Of a stretch of DNA of 5,524 nucleotides, positions 4,710-5,524 are shown piece after piece; within the stretch, counting starts at the first letter, position 1, and every line of letters begins with the position of its first letter. This DNA comes from Clostridia bacterium (GTDB taxonomy: Bacteria; Bacillota; Clostridia; Christensenellales; Aristaeellaceae). The translations under genes and the position numbers were made by a program. The stretch covers positions 1 through 5,524 of the forward strand of contig JAFSZW010000447.1 in assembly GCA_017458865.1 (NCBI GenBank), written 5' to 3'. The notes beneath the pieces were generated by a model. It was not told where the DNA came from and made no database searches. It saw only the letters and a list, made by a program, of their open reading frames with translations.

Positions 4710-5524
4710 ATGCACGGAAAAGTTGTCATTATTGGTGCAGGGCATGTCGGTTCCCATGTCGCCCGGGCGCTTATGGCCGAGCAAGGACCAGATGAGATCG
4801 TTCTGGTTGATATTCTGCCCGGGAAAGCTGAGTCTCAGGCCATGGATATCATGGATGCCTTGTCCTATCCCCCGGCCAAGGGCGTTGTCCGCAGCGGTAC
4901 CTACGAGGACTGTGCAACCGCATCGCTCACGGTCATTGCCATTGGCAAGGCACGGGAGCCCGGGCAGACCCGTCTCGATCTGCTGGGCGACTCGACCCAG
5001 ATGATCTTTGATCTGGCTATGTCGCTCAGGGACATCACCATCACCGGACCGGTCATCTGTATCACGAATCCCTGCGATATCATGGCAGACTGCATGCGCA
5101 GGCTTCTGAATCTTGATCGCTTTCAGGTATTCGGTACGGGAACCCTGCTCGATACAGCCCGTCTTCTGCGTACGCTGAGTGAGCAGACCGGATGTTCCAC
5201 AAAGGATATTGCCGCCTGGGTACTTGGCGAACACGGTGATTCCTCTATGGTTCCGTTTTCATCTGTGATGATTGCCGGAAGAGAGGCCAGTGAGTTTCCA
5301 GGATACAACCCGGAGGAGGCCCTCATGCGCACGCATGAAATCGGGATGGACATCATCAACGGGAAAGGCTCGACAGAATTTGGGATCGGACAGGTGACCG
5401 CTTTCCTGATTCGCAGCATCCTGACCGGTTCCGGCGTCATCCTGCCCCTGTCCGTCCATCTGGAGGGCGAGTACGACCTGAACGATGTCCAGTGCGGCGT
5501 TCCCTGCGTGACGTGCAAAAGCGG
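4710..5524 (+). CDS. L-lactate/malate dehydrogenase family protein (LDH-like), 3'-truncated by the window
   Basis: An NAD-dependent 2-hydroxyacid dehydrogenase, cytoplasmic, most likely reducing pyruvate (or a related 2-oxoacid) to the L-hydroxyacid to regenerate NAD. Visible residues 1-271 of about 310-320: NAD-binding GAGHVG (9-14) with Asp34 selecting NAD over NADP, substrate loop KAREPGQTR (80-88) with catalytic Arg88, Asn120 in TNPCD, the Asp148/Arg151 pair in GTLLDTAR, catalytic His175 in GEHGDS, and Thr222 in KGSTEFG. GEHGDS, Thr222 and the LPLSVHLEGEYDLNDVQCGVP tail are LDH-like. However, Arg82 occupies the discriminator position (102 in dogfish LDH numbering), where LDH has Gln and MDH has Arg. 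Two ATGs are possible, 4707 and 4710. AAGGAG (4697-4702) is 7 bases from 4710 and only 4 from 4707, so 4710 is slightly preferred. It lies 139 bases after the alcohol dehydrogenase and could be co-transcribed with it. Confidence 0.9.
   Translation, partial: MHGKVVIIGAGHVGSHVARALMAEQGPDEIVLVDILPGKAESQAMDIMDALSYPPAKGVVRSGTYEDCATASLTVIAIGKAREPGQTRLDLLGDSTQMIFDLAMSLRDITITGPVICITNPCDIMADCMRRLLNLDRFQVFGTGTLLDTARLLRTLSEQTGCSTKDIAAWVLGEHGDSSMVPFSSVMIAGREASEFPGYNPEEALMRTHEIGMDIINGKGSTEFGIGQVTAFLIRSILTGSGVILPLSVHLEGEYDLNDVQCGVPCVTCKS

Noticed and set aside
4662..5234. 190-codon open frame on the minus strand
   Set aside because: It is antisense to the lactate/malate dehydrogenase gene, with no recognisable domain and no plausible start context.

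Overview
The window is ordinary chromosomal DNA from a bacterium that is most likely a Firmicute (Bacillota; a Clostridia- or Erysipelotrichia-like anaerobe). The evidence is strong AGGAGG-type ribosome binding sites, sigma-A-like promoters (TTGACA/TATAAT), short intrinsic terminators, a YtrA-type GntR/ABC operon, and two fermentative dehydrogenases side by side. The coding DNA is visibly rich in G and C at third codon positions, so this is not a low-GC clostridium. The genus cannot be read from the sequence. All five genes lie on the + strand.

Layout. (1) 1-1172 is the C-terminal part of mnmG, a tRNA wobble-uridine modification enzyme, closed by an intrinsic terminator at 1174-1202. (2) 1213-3148 is a self-contained operon. 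It has a near-perfect promoter, a perfect 15-bp inverted repeat abutting the -10 box, a small GntR/YtrA-type repressor, an ABC ATPase and a six-helix permease. The three genes overlap by a few bases, and the operon ends at a strong intrinsic terminator. (3) 3149-3391 is an intergenic region with a promoter of unusual 19-nt spacing, a dyad that includes its -35 box, and a roughly 100-nt leader. (4) 3392-4570 is an iron-type, probably NADPH-dependent, alcohol/butanol dehydrogenase of the YqhD/BDH type. (5) 4571-4709 is a short gap holding a 33-nt hairpin with no T-tract. (6) 4710 to the window end is an L-lactate/malate dehydrogenase family gene, cut by the window edge. It is LDH-like in most motifs but has Arg at the position that normally separates MDH from LDH.

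How the genes work together. The GntR-ABC-permease operon looks like an autoregulated transport or stress-response unit. Its effector and substrate cannot be deduced. The two dehydrogenases both reduce carbonyl compounds at the expense of NAD(P)H and plausibly serve redox balance during fermentation. mnmG is housekeeping and appears unrelated to its neighbours. I found no RNA gene, CRISPR array, insertion sequence or phage signal, and nothing that amounts to a clearly new system. The items most worth a second look are the perfect operator dyad, the hybrid LDH/MDH active site, and the architecture of the alcohol dehydrogenase promoter.
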